Part shown: positions 12,891 to 24,963 of the stretch, in pieces
Layout of the letters: every line of letters begins with the position of its first letter
How positions within the stretch are numbered: the first letter of the stretch is position 1
Assembly: GCF_900496995.4 (NCBI RefSeq)
Contig: NC_044018.1
Coordinates: forward strand, 28,116,858-28,180,857
DNA from: Aquila chrysaetos chrysaetos
Taxonomy: Eukaryota > Chordata > Aves > Accipitriformes > Accipitridae
Direction: 5' to 3'
DNA: 64,000 bases
The notes under the pieces: model-generated
Seen by the model: the letters and a program-made list of their open reading frames with translations, nothing else
Database searches by the model: none
What the model was told of the DNA's origin: nothing
Position numbers and translations under genes: made by a program

Positions 12891-15020
12891 TCATCAGGGC
12901 TTTGGTAGTACAACAATGTTGTTTGAGATCCCTGTAGTCTAAAGCTGCCTATTGCATTTGAACCGGGTGATGATGTTGATATCCAAATCCCAGTTTGATT
13001 TCCTAAACTTGGCTGGAGGTGTGGCCATGACTCAACAAGCTTGTTATCTAAACACGGGCGCTCGGGACTCGGAGCGTTGTGCTGACTTAACGCATCTCCT
13101 CCCAGTGCGGCTGGGAACACGAAAACTTTCTGATCACGTCGTCCCACCCACAGAAAAAGAAAAAAACAAAAAAACCCCAGAAAAACGTAACCACGTATTT
13201 GGTAATGCAGAGGGAGGTATTGTTAAATGTGTGTGCGTCTGTGCATGCGCATATATGTGATTATATCTATAGGAGCTATAAACCCACAGCACTCTCCTGA
13301 ACCCTGTGGTGTGGCAGGCAGCGGTGGAATGTATTTGACTAATAAATCAGAAGCGGAGCGTGTTCACAACCTGGGTCCGTGGAGAGAGCGCTGCCAGGTC
13401 TTGCTTGCAATTTGCCTCTCCTCTAGACGGGAAGGGCTGTTGAGAGATGGCTCTTGCCTTCACCCCAAGAGGGGATCAGATGTTTGTCAAGTCTTTTGGC
13501 TCATGGTTGCAGTGGTGTTTGAGGTTGTGCTTCAAAACCTCCCTGCCTGGGCAGCCGTTTGTCCCAACTGTGGCATTTAGGAGACAAAGTCTTGCTGAAG
13601 ACCAACAAGCCATACGGGACCTCCCCAGCCCACATATTTATTGTCTATAAACCATGCTGTACAACCACCAAAACCCCTGTCCTCCCCATCCCTCCCCCAG
13701 TGACTTGTTGTTGTTATATTTTTTTTTTTAGCCCTATCCATCCCCTGATCTGCTTCCCTGTGTGCTCAGGAATCCACGCTGGTGCTGGGGAGGGAGGTGG
13801 GACAAGCAGGCTCTGCAGGGACGGCCATGTTTTTCAGTGGAAATGCCAGTTTAGCCGCACGTTACGCCACGGTCCAGGTCCCTAGGCACTTTTGGAAATA
13901 GGTGTCTGGGCGATATATTTAGAGGTATTTAAACATCTGAAGATTCCAAGAGTTGCTAGTGTGGATTTTCAAGATGCACTTAATTGCCTGTGTCCTATGG
14001 GAACTTCTGAGAACTTTGCTAGACAGCTACCAGCACAGTTAGATGCCTCCATAGTCATAAAGATTTTTGAACGTCAGAATTCCTTAGGTGGCTTTAAAAA
14101 GTTGAAAACTAATAAAAAATGAATTTCTCAATTAAAAATTAAAAAATGAGACATTGTTATTTGATAAGCAGGCTTCTGCAAGACAAAAGGATGAATGCGT
14201 GATGGGTCATAGCCTTATTACTGCATGTTTAACTCATAAGCTAATCCTTCCTTAGTATGGCATCAAAACCAGAGTATTCTGATCAGCTTCTGCCTTTCTA
14301 AAATCTGGTGACTGCTTTCAAATAAGCTTAAAAAGGATACCTACCTGTGTTCTTGAAGGAGGGCTCAACACAGCTTGCAAGTGTGTATGTCTGCCAAAAA
14401 TATATTTGCATGTAAATACTGAAGTAAGCCAGGCAGCTGAAAAACATGCATTTCCTCAAGTGAAAGTTATTGTGCCCTCTGTTCTCCTCATTTCTGTGTG
14501 TCTCTACAAACGAGGTGAGCTCTCCAGCATCCTCTGCTTAGCTAATTGCATGTAAATAGTTACAGGATTTATTATGTGGGCAGCATGATTTTGCATGCCT
14601 CCTTCTCTCTGTCTATTCTCAGAGCCATCTGTCCGTCTGTCCACACTTCCCACCGTAGCAGCTGGGTTCCTGATGTCTTCTCTGGCTCTTCTCATGGACC
14701 TGAAGCCTTCAGAAAATCCTAAACAGATTTCCCATCTGTGATATTTGTGGCATTTCTTCACTGGTGCTGAGACTATCCTGGCATGAAGACTCCAGGACTC
14801 ACTTTCAGTAAGAGTTTTGTCCAACAATAAATAAATTTCCAGTGCCAACCATAGCTCCGGTATCTTGTTTCTGGTAAGGTTTTATTTATCGAAAAGACGC
14901 AGAGCCTCATCAAAATGCAATTTGCTGAGCCCTGGCTCTAGATTGAGAAACTACTTCTCAAAGCCAAGGGCAATTTTCCATGTAAGAAGACGACTAAGGG
15001 TGTAACATAGGTGTGTTTTG

Positions 15021-15032
15021 GGAATTATGAAA
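15021..15032 (+). promoter_or_regulatory. Upstream element shared by keratin genes 2-5 (gene 2 copy)
   Basis: GGAATTATGAAA lies 517 bp before the gene 2 start codon, within a conserved upstream block. Genes 3 and 4 carry GGAATTGTGAAA at nearly the same distance, so this copy has one mismatch. The binding factor is unknown to me and a regulatory function is inferred only from the recurrence. Confidence 0.35.
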
Positions 15033-15403
15033 GCCATGCTACAACTTGGCATGAACTACAGCGCTTGCCTGCCATGGGGCTTTGGAGTGAAAGATCAAAA
15101 TAAAGATAAACATAAGCAGGGAAACAACCACAATGGATGAAAGGTGAAAAAAAATGACTAGTATATCCTAGGGAGGCTGTTACTATACCGCAAAAGCATA
15201 AGACTTCTTAGTCATTGAGTGCTACCATTTGGTAGACACAGTTGTATCTTTTTTAATTTTCTCCTGCATTATAGGGTGTGTTTCTGGGTAGGGTCAATGT
15301 TTGGCAAATTGAAGATGAAAATCTGTAAACCACACCACGCTGATGAAGACAGTAACTGTCTCCTCCTTCACGCCCATGCAAACCCAGCCCACCTCCAGAA
15401 ACA

Positions 15404-15411
15404 GATAAAAG
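15404..15411 (+). promoter_or_regulatory. TATA-like box (GATAAAAG) of keratin gene 2
   Basis: GATAAAAG stands 134 bp before the ATG at 15538. It is preceded by a CCAGCCCACCTCCAGAA block that is also found before genes 3 and 4. The same GATAAAAG variant occurs at the equivalent place in both paralogues, so it is probably the core promoter element. Confidence 0.65.
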
Positions 15412-15537
15412 AGAGCATCTACTGCCCTCCAGTCAGAGGGACTGACTTCCCTTCTCTTTGCACTCATCTCCTTGCAGCACAAGTCCATTGATATTTCTTA
15501 TCTTCTCGATTTTTGACTCTGCTTAGAAGAAACGGCC

Positions 15538-18500
15538 ATGTCTCGGCAGTCTGTCTGCAGAAGCTTTGGAGGCGGGAGTAGAAGGGGCTACAGCTCTTGC
15601 TCTGCCATCGGTGGTGGCTTTGGAGGAGGTGGCGGCAGAAGCAGGAGCAGCTACAGCTCATTCTCTATGTCCAGGGGATTTGGAGGTGGCGGACGTTGTG
15701 GAGGGTTTAGCAGCAAGAGTCTCCATAACATGGGTGGCAGTGGAAGGATTTCCATGGGTGGATGCTATGGCGGTGGAGGATATGGAGGCAGAATGGGTGG
15801 CTTTGGTGGAGGCTATGGAGGAGGACTAGGCAGCTTTGGTGGAGGAATGGGTGGAGGAGGAATGGGTGGCTTTGGAGGAATGGGTGGTTATGGTGGAGGA
15901 ATGGGTAGTTATGGTGGAGGAATGGGTAGTTATGGTGGAGGAATGGGTGGTGGAGGAATGGGTGGCTTTGGTGGACCAGGCTTTGGCATGCCAGGCTTTG
16001 GTGGCCCCGGTAGAGGTGGCCCTGGAATCCAGCCGGTGCAGGTTGACCCAACCCTCCTACAGCCAGTCCATGTTGAGATTGATCCCCAGATCCAGCAAGT
16101 CAAAAACCAGGAGAAGGAACAGATCAAGACTCTTAACAACCAATTTGCCTCTTTCATTGATAAGGTGAGAGGGTGGGATTGTGTCTAATTACGGGTCAAA
16201 ATTGGGAGGAACTTTCCAGTTCTGCAGAAATGTTGTCCTTTTTGAGCTAAATATCAGCAGGCTGAGAAGCTTGAGCAGAGTCTTTTTATTAAGTACTCCT
16301 AGGGAAGAGATGAGAATCTCTCATCCATAGGAGATCAAAGCTGTGTCTTCAGGGCTTTAATCTAGCCTGTTGCACCAGGTTCAACTAATAAGTTATTCTT
16401 GCAAGCAGGCTCAACGCCTCCAAACTTCTGCAGGTTTCAGGCACAAATTTTCCCTCCTGTACCATTCTCTTTCCAAATACCCTCCCATTTAAGGATTCAC
16501 TAATATAATTTTTTTCTTGTTGTTTTCAAATATCCAGGCTTTTGAATCTAGACTAGAAATCTAAGACTTCTACACTACCCACGATGGGAATGCACTTGGA
16601 GCTGGTGCTATATTTGAAAGCTCCTTTGACTTGAATATGACTTAGAAATGTCCTCCTTTTCCCGATCTTGCAGATTAGGCAAGAACAGAAATTTTAAAAA
16701 AAAAGATGTTAACCAGTTCTCTCATTGTTGTGCAAAGGAGAACCTTTTTATGTGATGAAAGAGATGCCTTGGCTGCTGCTGATGTTCCCCATGTGATGGT
16801 GGATACTCCATGTGTTGGCTTTCAGGTCCGCTTCCTGGAGCAACAGAACAAGGTCCTGTCCACCAAGTGGGAGCTCCTCCAACAGCAAGGGCCTTCAGGG
16901 CCAAGGAAGAACCTCGATGTCATCTTTGAAAATTACATCCAGAACCTGAGGAGGCAGCTGGACTCAATCTTGGCACAGAGGGGACAGCTGGAGTCAGAGC
17001 TGCAGAACATGCAGCAATACGTCGAGGATTACAAAACCAAGTAAGTGCAGTGACAGTCTAACCCAGAAAGCAACACAAGCAGCTTGGCAGTTGTTTTTCT
17101 TCATGCACACACTTTTTATGGCAATTGTGGACATAGTTTTTTCAGTCTAAGTATTTTATTCTGGTTTTTTTTTTCCTTTTAGTTTGTTTAGTGTGGCCTT
17201 AGGCAGGAAAATTCAGGAAACTCAGCTTGTATTTTTACTCTCCATAGGTATGAGGAAGAGATCAACAGGCGCACAACTGCTGAGAATGAGTTTGTGGTGC
17301 TTAAGAAGGTGAGTCACATGCACTACAAAGTGATCGCTCGAATAGCAGGCTTCATCTGTGCTTGGAGGGGACTCCCTCTTGAATGGGAATTTGTAGACAT
17401 TGTAGGATCTGTGGGATGATATTTGAAGTCCCTTGGTTTTAATTTGCATAGTTGAATAACACCATCACAGCTGTTACCCTCAGCACAGACTGTAATTTCC
17501 ACGATCCTGAAGGATTTCCAAGAGGAAACGAAACTATTCTCTGTGATCTTTCTTTTAGGATGTGGACTGTGCCTACATGACTAAAGTAGAGCTGGAAGCC
17601 AAGGTGGGAGCTCTGACTGATGAAATCAACTTCTTGAGGTGTATGTATGAGGAGGTAAGAGCTCCCCCTTCCTCTGGGCTGCCTGGAGTTGCAATGAGGT
17701 GTGTGGTGGCCAAAGACACTGAGGTTGGACATGAAGGTCCCATGTGGATTTGGTCTGGAGTGGCTGCCTGGACTTGCTGCTCTTTTCTGCCCTTCTCAGA
17801 TGGTCAGGCTAACTCATGTCTTGGTTGTAGGAACTGGCTCAGATGCAGACAATCAGCCGGGACCTGTCCGTGGTGGTGTCCATGGACAACAATCGGCACC
17901 TGGATCTGGAGAGCATCATTGAGGAGGTCAGGCGTCAGTACGAGCAGATTGCTCAGAGCAGCAGAGCTGAAGCTGAGGCTTGGTACCAGAGCCAGGTGAG
18001 TTGGGAAGCAGTTAGGGAACCCTGGGTGATGGCTAGAGTTCGCAGATAATTTATGACAATATGTGAGACATTTCTTCAAGCTAATGGTGCTGGAGCTTGT
18101 AGGAGGAAGTCTCAAGAGGAATTGTGTTGCTTTTGAGGGATCTGACTCACTGTTTTCAAGGTTCTCAGAATCTCAATTTGATGCACGGTACAAGCGTCTC
18201 AATAAAGATACCCCAAAATGTACCTTAACTAGTAAATGCTTGCCCAAAGTAGCTTTTGAGAAGCCAAGGGATGCTTATTAGTGTCACTAAGATCTATTTC
18301 AAAGTTCAAAACCAATAATTGAGTCTCAGAACCATCTTTTACATGGGCATCCATGACCAACATGATAGGTCCTTGTAGCAGCACCTGAGCTATGAAACTG
18401 TTGACAAATCTCATCTAGGCATCAGGAATGTTTCACTGAAGGTTTACTTTGTCTTGGTGCCATCAGTACGAACAGCTGCAGAGCACTGCTGGAAGACATG

Positions 18501-19929
18501 GGGACAGCCTCCGTAACACCAAGATAGAGATCCAAGAGTTGACCAGGAACATCCAGAGGCTGCGGGCTGAGATTGAGAATGTGAAGAAGCAGGTAAGGGT
18601 TGGCTACCGTCTCATGGGATGCTGGCATCAGGTTGGATTACAAATGACCACGTGTGGGGCAGAAACGGTTTCTTCAACAACCCCTTGTTTACTTCATGTA
18701 GATGTTTCCTTTTTTTCCTTGACTTCTCCACTTGGGGTTTGAGGGCTGATCCTAAGTGACAAAATGAGATTAGAAAAAGTGCCCTTTTGTCTTCCTCAGA
18801 ACCAGCAGCTGCAGGCAGCTATTGCTGAGGCCGAGGAGCGGGGTGAGATGGCCCTCAAGGATGCTCGGTTAAAACTGGAAGAGCTGGAAAGTGCCCTGAG
18901 CAAAGACAAGGAGGAGCTGGCTCGCTTGCTGAAGGAGTACCAGGAGCTGCTGAACATCAAGATTGCGCTGGACGTTGAGATTGCCATGTACAGGAAACTG
19001 CTGGAGGGAGAGGAGAACAGGTAAACTCTTGACCTCTGATTTGAGAGGGATGTTATGAACTATGCTGGATGCCTTGAGTTTTGACATTAATGGTGTAATC
19101 TCAGACCAGCTCTTTTGGTTAAAATGGGTAGATACGGCAATTTGCACTCTGGGTGATCAGGATCGATAATTGGCATACCATGTTCACTACAGGTGGTATA
19201 ACTATTTCATTTCTGTTATGTGCAAATTTTTTAATGAACCTCAAATCTGGAGGAACCTCATTGTAAAGAGGAATTGTCAATGACTTCCCGCCTTAAACAT
19301 TTTAGTAATACCGAAGTTGCTGATAAGGATGAAGCAGGAAAATGTTTTGATAATGAAAATACAGTTCTGAGTTTTTACAATGCCTCTTTTGTTTGGTAAT
19401 GAAAATTTACCAATTTCCCTTCACAGACTGTGCAATGATGGCATGTCCAACGTCAATGTCTGTAAGTATCTGCATTTGTTTCCTTGAGAAGTAATAGCAG
19501 ACCATGTCTTTTTGGAGACACAGCCTGCCAGTGGACAGCCTGTATGTAACCTGTGCTTCTCTTCCAGCTGTGGTAGGCAGGACCAGCATCTCTGGAGGCA
19601 GAGGAGGCATGGGAGGAGGCTTCGGAGGCGGCAGCGGCATGGGAGGAGGCTTCGGAGGCGGCAGCGGCATGGGAGGAGGCTTCGGAGGCGGCAGCGGCAT
19701 GGGCGGAGGAATGGGAGGAGGCCTATGTGGAGTAGGAAGCAGCATTGGAGGTGGAAGCATGGGCGGCAGCTGTGGAATGGGAGGAGGAATGTACAGCGGT
19801 GGCTTCTCTTCTGGAAGTGGAAGGATGTGCGGCTCCGGAGGTGGCAGCTTCGGCTCTGGTGGGGGATCGTCCTCCATACGGAGATGTGTCACGACCACCT
19901 CCGTCAAATCTTCAGGAGTGAGATTCTGA
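15538..19929 (+). CDS. Type II keratin, gene 2 (K1/K2-like epidermal type, Gly-rich head and tail), nine exons
   Basis: Exons: 15538-16164, 16826-17040, 17248-17308, 17559-17654, 17831-17995, 18467-18592, 18800-19020, 19427-19461 and 19568-19929. Together they give 1908 bp, or 635 aa, with an open frame and GT-AG junctions. The head (~1-185) is Gly-rich with SLHNMGG and repeated [12 protein letters not shown] blocks. Helix initiation [11 protein letters not shown] ends exon 1. Helix termination [13 protein letters not shown] lies near residues 490-502. The tail (~504-635) carries three 10-residue repeats of the type [10 protein letters not shown] and ends in VKSSGVRF. The product is a structural filament subunit that pairs with type I keratins. 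Gly-rich ends are typical of suprabasal epidermal K1/K2-type keratins, so a cornifying epithelium is inferred. Exon 8, exon 9 and the downstream DNA are virtually identical to gene 3, whereas exons 1 and 2 are clearly diverged from it. The exact orthologue is not resolved. Confidence 0.93.
19609..19698 (+). repeat. 30-bp tandem repeat, three copies, in the tail exon of gene 2
   Basis: Three perfect or near-perfect 30-bp units start at 19609, 19639 and 19669, each encoding a [10 protein letters not shown]-type decapeptide. The length is a multiple of three, so copy-number change keeps the frame. Gene 3 has the same array, and gene 4 has a tail exon exactly 90 bp shorter without it. Confidence 0.85.
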
Positions 19930-20790
19930 GCCCCCAAGCCAGATTGAAAAAGGAAAGAAGCAGCCCCTATCTTCTCCCGGCAGCAGCCCAACCTCCTTAA
20001 ATCCAGCTCCGGTGTCCTGCAATGAAATGAACTGTGTCCCTCATGGCCCACCACATACCAGCACATCTACCTGGCTCGGTCCCATCAGGGGAGTCTCGTG
20101 GCGATGCCACATCCCGTTAGCAGCCCTGGCAAGCTGCTCGTTAGCCCCAAGCCCAGTGATGAAATAAGCGTCTGAGCAAAGAAAAGTCTCACATGTGGAT
20201 ACCCAGCACGGAGAGCTGATTTACAGGAGGGAACCGCTCTGCCTTTCTTGCTGTGTTGTACATTTCTGGCTGCCTCGTGGCAAATGTGTATAAAACTCCT
20301 CTTTCTTCCTCTGTCCTCATGTCCCTTCCTCGATGGCCGTATCCCTGGGGTGCTTCTGCATGCAGTACATCCCGCTGCTTCCATTCACTAGCCTTTGGGG
20401 TGAGGGTAGGTGTGGGGCAAGCGGGACTCGTCCCGTGGCAGAGCTGGGGAGGGAGCATCTTCTCGGCATGTGGCCAGAGGGATTAACTGCCCCAGGTTGG
20501 AGCACCTGGGCAGCTTTGCTCACCTGGTAGCCCCAGGTGTGCCATAAGCAGGAGCTCTCTCTGGAGCCATGGCTTCCAGTTCCGCTTGTCCTTGCTCTCC
20601 ATGGTACCTGATAAGACCTCACACACACGTGGACTTTTTCAAAGGAGAACAAAGCTTGCTCTTCAGTGCCTGGTCCCCTGTGACATGGAACGAGATGTAC
20701 TGTCCCCACCTCCCTTCCTCTTCTGTTTGTGGTATGCCCTACTTCCTTGGGATGTTGCCATTCTCAATAAATTGCAGAGAACTTTCATGA
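19930..20790 (+). other. 3' UTR of keratin gene 2
   Basis: It extends from the stop at 19927-19929 to just past the AATAAA at 20766. By eye it is identical to the gene 3 3' UTR and homologous to that of gene 4, including a conserved GTGTATAAAACT stretch near 20286 and the GAAATGAACTGT block near 20023. Confidence 0.65.
20766..20771 (+). terminator. Poly(A) signal of keratin gene 2
   Basis: AATAAA in the context TCTCAATAAATTGCAG, conserved in gene 3 (29755) and, as CCAATAAACTGCAG, in gene 4 (38570). A GT-rich stretch follows (GATGTCTTTGCGTC). Confidence 0.75.
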
Positions 20791-23700
20791 TGTCTTTGCG
20801 TCATTGCTTTGGAAGCCACTTCTAGGCAAGGTGGTTTCTGCTGTTGGGGAAGCAACTTGGTGGGAAGGTGTGGGTTGTTCTTCTGTTCAACGTGTCGTGA
20901 CTGTGCTTTGAGGGAGCTGAATGGGTGTGTGAATGGAGCTAGGCAAGTGTCCAAGCATGGGTGATGCCTCTTGACTCGTATCAGTCATTGCAGTGCCTGA
21001 AAACACGAGCCATACCTAGAATGGTGGGGTCCTGGACGCTCAGTTCACACAATGTGCAGTAAATGTGAGCAGGCAGGAGCACTGGGAGCCCAAGATGGAG
21101 GAATTCAGGAGGCCACTAAATTTTTGGGCAGGTCCTGATATAGCCCCATCCTTGGAACCATGTATAGTCGTTTCCATAGGTGATGGCTTCATTTGTTGTG
21201 TCTGGAAACCTCTAGCGCAGAGGGGTCCAGAACCTTCTGAATCAATGAGGAGGCTACAGGCTAACCTGTGCCAATATTTAGGAGTCAGCCTTTATGCAAA
21301 CTGAGGCACTCAGTGCCCTGTTGCTCGTGCCACATCTTACTGGAGTGCTCTGGTGACATACGAATTGCTGCTGCTCTAGGAAGGGGGTTTTATCAATCTC
21401 TCTCTTGGATTTCAATTTTTTAGAGCAGGAGGAACCTGTGTGCAGGGTATGCTGAATCACAAACAAAAAGTTCTGGGATTTATGCAGGAACGCTGACAGT
21501 GCATAGTGTCGAAACCAGTAGAGACCCAAACACGTTGATTGATGATGGAAATCGGCAGCAGCAGGGTGGGAGCAGACATCAGATCAGTCTGCTGTTGTCA
21601 GTTCATCTGAGTTTCCTGCCTTGGAGTGGACTTTGGTTTGTGGTAGGGGCAGGTGGCAATGGTAGGAGTCTTGTGGGCAGTGGTGGGAGGGCGGGTTTCC
21701 AGCTGCCTGGAAGCATGGATATGGATGTTGGCCAAGCACCTACCCCCTGGTGTAGAAGTAGGATGTGGCCAGGCAGGCTGCACAGCTCGGCACCCTACGA
21801 GCACCAGGAGTGCTTGAGAACCACTAACTCATCCTCCCCTTCATTCACCAGAAGCGGGAACATAAAGGCCTGGGAAGGCGTGATTCGTCCCAAACCCATG
21901 GGCTCAGGTACCCATCAGCTCCCTGAAAAGTCGATTAATTGCCCCAGTGTCTCTTCTTTACGTGGAGAGCGAGAGGGAGAGATTTGGTCTAGCTCAAGGA
22001 GGGGGGACTGGGAGAAGAATGCAGGTGTGTTTGATCTGTGCCGTGCTTCAGTTCCTCCACCACAAGAAGAGATCAAAGAGACAGAAACCACTTTCAGTAG
22101 TGGTTCAGGAGTCCCACAACAACCTGCTGTGAGCTGCCAGTGTCCCTGTAGCAGGTCAGGAAGCTGCAGACCTAGGAATAGGTCCAGGCAAGGCAGTGGG
22201 GAATGGTTACAGGGCTCCTGGAAGAGGGACGTTGACTTGCTTTAGAGCCCAGCAGAAGTGTGTTAGAGCTGGGGAACGTGACTGGGTTTGGCCCAAACAG
22301 AAGACGATGAGAAGGCAATGCCTCTGAGATGCTGGGGCTGTGCCAAGAGCACTTTTGGGTTTGGCTTGGGGCAAGAGTCACCTGTTTTCATTCTTAATTT
22401 TAAGACTGTGTTTCTTCTCGGCTTTAAAATCTGAAACACGGCTTTGTAGGCATTGTTGTGAGGAGTCATTACAACATCCTCTGCTATGCTCCCTCTTGAG
22501 TTTCATGCCAGAATCTCTTTGCTGTGTGAGATCCGAAGCTGCAGCCTGGCTTGGTCTCCATCTACATTTCTGCCGAGTTTACATTTTGCCTGGTGTTGAT
22601 GATTTTGCTGCATACAACCCTTTGTGTAAGAGATCTGAAGGAACGGCTGGAGCCTAGGCTTGGTATTGAGTCTTACCTGGAGAAGGCTGAAGAGACTCCA
22701 GGTTTGGTATAATCTTCACATCTTGTCTGAAGACGTCAGGGTGACTCAATCTGGGCGTCTTATCTGTATGTGCTGAATGTGGTCAGCATCCAGGCATTTG
22801 GCTGACTTAACAGATCTTCTCCCTTGTCGTGGAGCCGCCACGTGGGATGTTACAACCAAGTCATGCTGCTTACTGAGAAAGGCAGCTACCATGCGTTTGG
22901 CAATCTGGAGAGAGGCCATGGGAAGAGATGACCTGTTTTCTCTAAGCAAAAATGGAGTTACCCTACATCTTCCCGGGACTGCTCACCATGAGCGAGTGCA
23001 CTGGGCTGTAGAATGAAGTGGAGAACTTAACTCTCTGTCTTGGGGATGACAACTGAGGAATAAGACCCTCTTCATTCAAGCTGCTTTTGAAAGGGGACGT
23101 GTCCCCTCCCTGCTGTAGGGATGGCTGCTCATTCTCCAGCTGCAGCCTGTTGCATAGGGCAGGCCACACACATCTGGATTACCCTTGGCCAACCATGACT
23201 TGAGTCCCCCTCAAGGTTAATGATCTCCACTGCCCTACGCCTCGTTCTGTGAAGTGAAGAGACTGTGGTGTCCAGCAGCCTCTGTCTCAGTGGCAGTCAA
23301 TCGCATTTATGTTTCTGATTGCTCTGGTGGCTTTTGAAAGTGATTCTCTGGGCTGGTTGTGTCTGTGGCTGAAGGCTGTTACCTAGTGATACTTTCAAAC
23401 AACATTTAGTTGCACAAGTCTTGTAGGAGATTCTGAAAATTCCTTATGAATGTATATGTTCATACTTAGGTCTTTTGAATGACTTTAAATTCATGTTCAT
23501 TTTTGTTTTTAATTATTTGAAGGGCTGTAATGTATATTTTCTCTGTCACTTTTTGTTTACTTGTGCTGGCTATTATCTAGAGATACTGTATATTTCACTC
23601 ATTAATTTAAACATATATTTGATTGATAATATCCAGACAGATAATACCTTCAGAATGCCTTTAAAATAGTATTTACAGACCTCAGTTTCCTTTTAACCAA

Positions 23701-24828
23701 CACCTATAATCTTGTTTCTTCAGAACACTGCACATCAGTATCATTGTATATTTTCTATCGTAATCTGGAAATTTATGAGTAATTATTTATATGCAATCCA
23801 AAAATGAGCTTCTTTATTTCAGAGACATCCTACAGAATACATTTCTAAAATATGTTCCTTTAGCAACAGAATATTTGAAATCAAGAGGATATACTATGCC
23901 TTAGAATTTGTAATAGCTCCATTTCTCAACAGTTTTTTCCACTTCAGTTGTCTCATCTTTGGAAATAACCAGGTAAAGAGGAGGTCAGCAACATTCATCT
24001 GAGCAGCAAGAACTCCTCACCATCTTGAATTGTTCATCCGTCGTTCTGCTTCTATAGTGCTTCTCTGTCTGTCCCCAATCGTCATCACTGAAGCAGCTGC
24101 CCGACATGTCTCTTCGTTCTTCCACAGGTTGTCGTTATCTGTCGCCCTCAGAAGAGCACAGAGATGATTCAAGTTGTCTTCTTCGCTCTGCTCCAGTATC
24201 ATCCAAGGTCCCAGTTAGTTGTCACAGATTTGGGGAGGTACAGTTGGAGGGAATTTAATCCACAGGTAGAAGACACTCCCATTCAAAGCGACACCATGTG
24301 CACTCCAGGGAGATGTTTTTCCTTTCTAGCAGGAGAATATGCTGAGTCTCTTCAAACTTTGGTGTCATGAGTTCATGTTCAAGATTGGGAAACTACTAAA
24401 ATGCCAAAGGCAATTTTACATATAAAAAGGGGATTTAGGGTGTGTTTAAGGAATTGTGAAAGCTGTATTATAGCTGGGATTTCATCAAAACTTCTCCTTT
24501 CAGTGGAGTTTTGATTGGAAAGATTGGTATCTGGAATTATTGGGAACCACTAATGAAGGTTGGAAATCCAATAAGGGGCTACAGAAAAGTGCATTATTGT
24601 AAAAGTTGATTCCAAAGATGTCATAAAGATATGAAAGTCCACTTAGTCATTGAGACCGGTTTCAATGTTCTTGTTCTTTTATTCACTTCTATATTGCAGG
24701 GTGTGTTTCTAGGCAAGCCCAAATATGGAAAAGCTCAACTGAGAATCTGTCAACAACACCATGCTGATGAGAATAATAAATTGGTTTCCACCTTCACACC
24801 CATGCCGTCCCAGCCCATCTCCAGAAGC
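20791..24828. other. Intergenic spacer between keratin genes 2 and 3
   Basis: The left 2.65 kb (to about 23442) belongs to the block duplicated downstream of gene 3. The right part is AT-rich and not duplicated at that level, until the conserved upstream region of gene 3 from about 24.37 kb. A 248-codon open frame at 21499-22245 recurs at 30488-31234 only because the DNA is duplicated; it shows no recognisable domain. I see no gene here. Confidence 0.6.
24450..24461 (+). promoter_or_regulatory. Upstream element shared by keratin genes 2-5 (gene 3 copy)
   Basis: GGAATTGTGAAA lies 514 bp before the gene 3 ATG. It is identical in gene 4 and is found in reverse orientation upstream of gene 5. 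Function is inferred from recurrence only. Confidence 0.4.
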
Positions 24829-24839
24829 GGATAAAAGGG
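24829..24839 (+). promoter_or_regulatory. TATA-like box (GGATAAAAGGG) of keratin gene 3
   Basis: GGATAAAAGGG is located about 134 bp before the ATG at 24964, preceded by the shared CCAGCCCATCTCCAGAA block. The following ~90 bp, which should be the 5' UTR, is nearly identical to the equivalent sequence of gene 4. Confidence 0.65.
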
Positions 24840-24963
24840 AGTGCCTGAAGCTGTGGAGTCAGAGAAGACTGTGCACACTTCTCTCTGCATTCATCCCTCA
24901 GCAGCACAGCTCCGTTGGTCTTTCTGCTCTTCTTGATTTTGACTCTGCTTGGAAGAAACAGCC

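Larger units (their letters stand above)
11051..15400. other. Intergenic region between keratin genes 1 and 2
   Basis: I see no keratin exon or other gene here. It contains a CR1 fragment near 12.84 kb, a short TG/CA-type stretch near 13,225-13,260 and several A or T runs. The last ~550 bp resemble the upstream regions of genes 3 and 4 and probably contain shared regulatory sequence. Open frames of 60-117 codons on both strands have no recognisable content. Confidence 0.55.
19421..23442 (+). repeat. Segmental duplication, copy A (gene 2 exon 8 through downstream spacer)
   Basis: About 4.0 kb matching 28410-32506. It begins at the exon 8 acceptor (TCACAGACTGTGC) and ends after TTCTGAAAATTC. 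The offset is constant (8989 bp) for the first ~2.8 kb, where I saw no differences by eye. Further right there are scattered substitutions (for example near 22266 and 22347), an indel near 22,480-22,500 and a repeat-number change near 23.2 kb. Confidence 0.9.

Noticed and set aside
19407-20066. 219-codon minus-strand Pro-rich frame over the gene 2 tail exon, and its copy at 28294-29055
   Set aside because: Antisense shadow of Gly-coding repeats in exon 9; duplicated only because the DNA is duplicated.
20286-20298. TATAAAA in the 3' UTR of gene 2 (also near 29278 and 38207)
   Set aside because: It looks like a TATA box, but it is part of a conserved 3' UTR block in all three genes with no coding exon downstream.
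21499-22245. 248-codon open frame in the spacer after gene 2, repeated at 30488-31234
   Set aside because: Its conservation is explained by the recent DNA duplication. It has no domain and no splice or promoter context.
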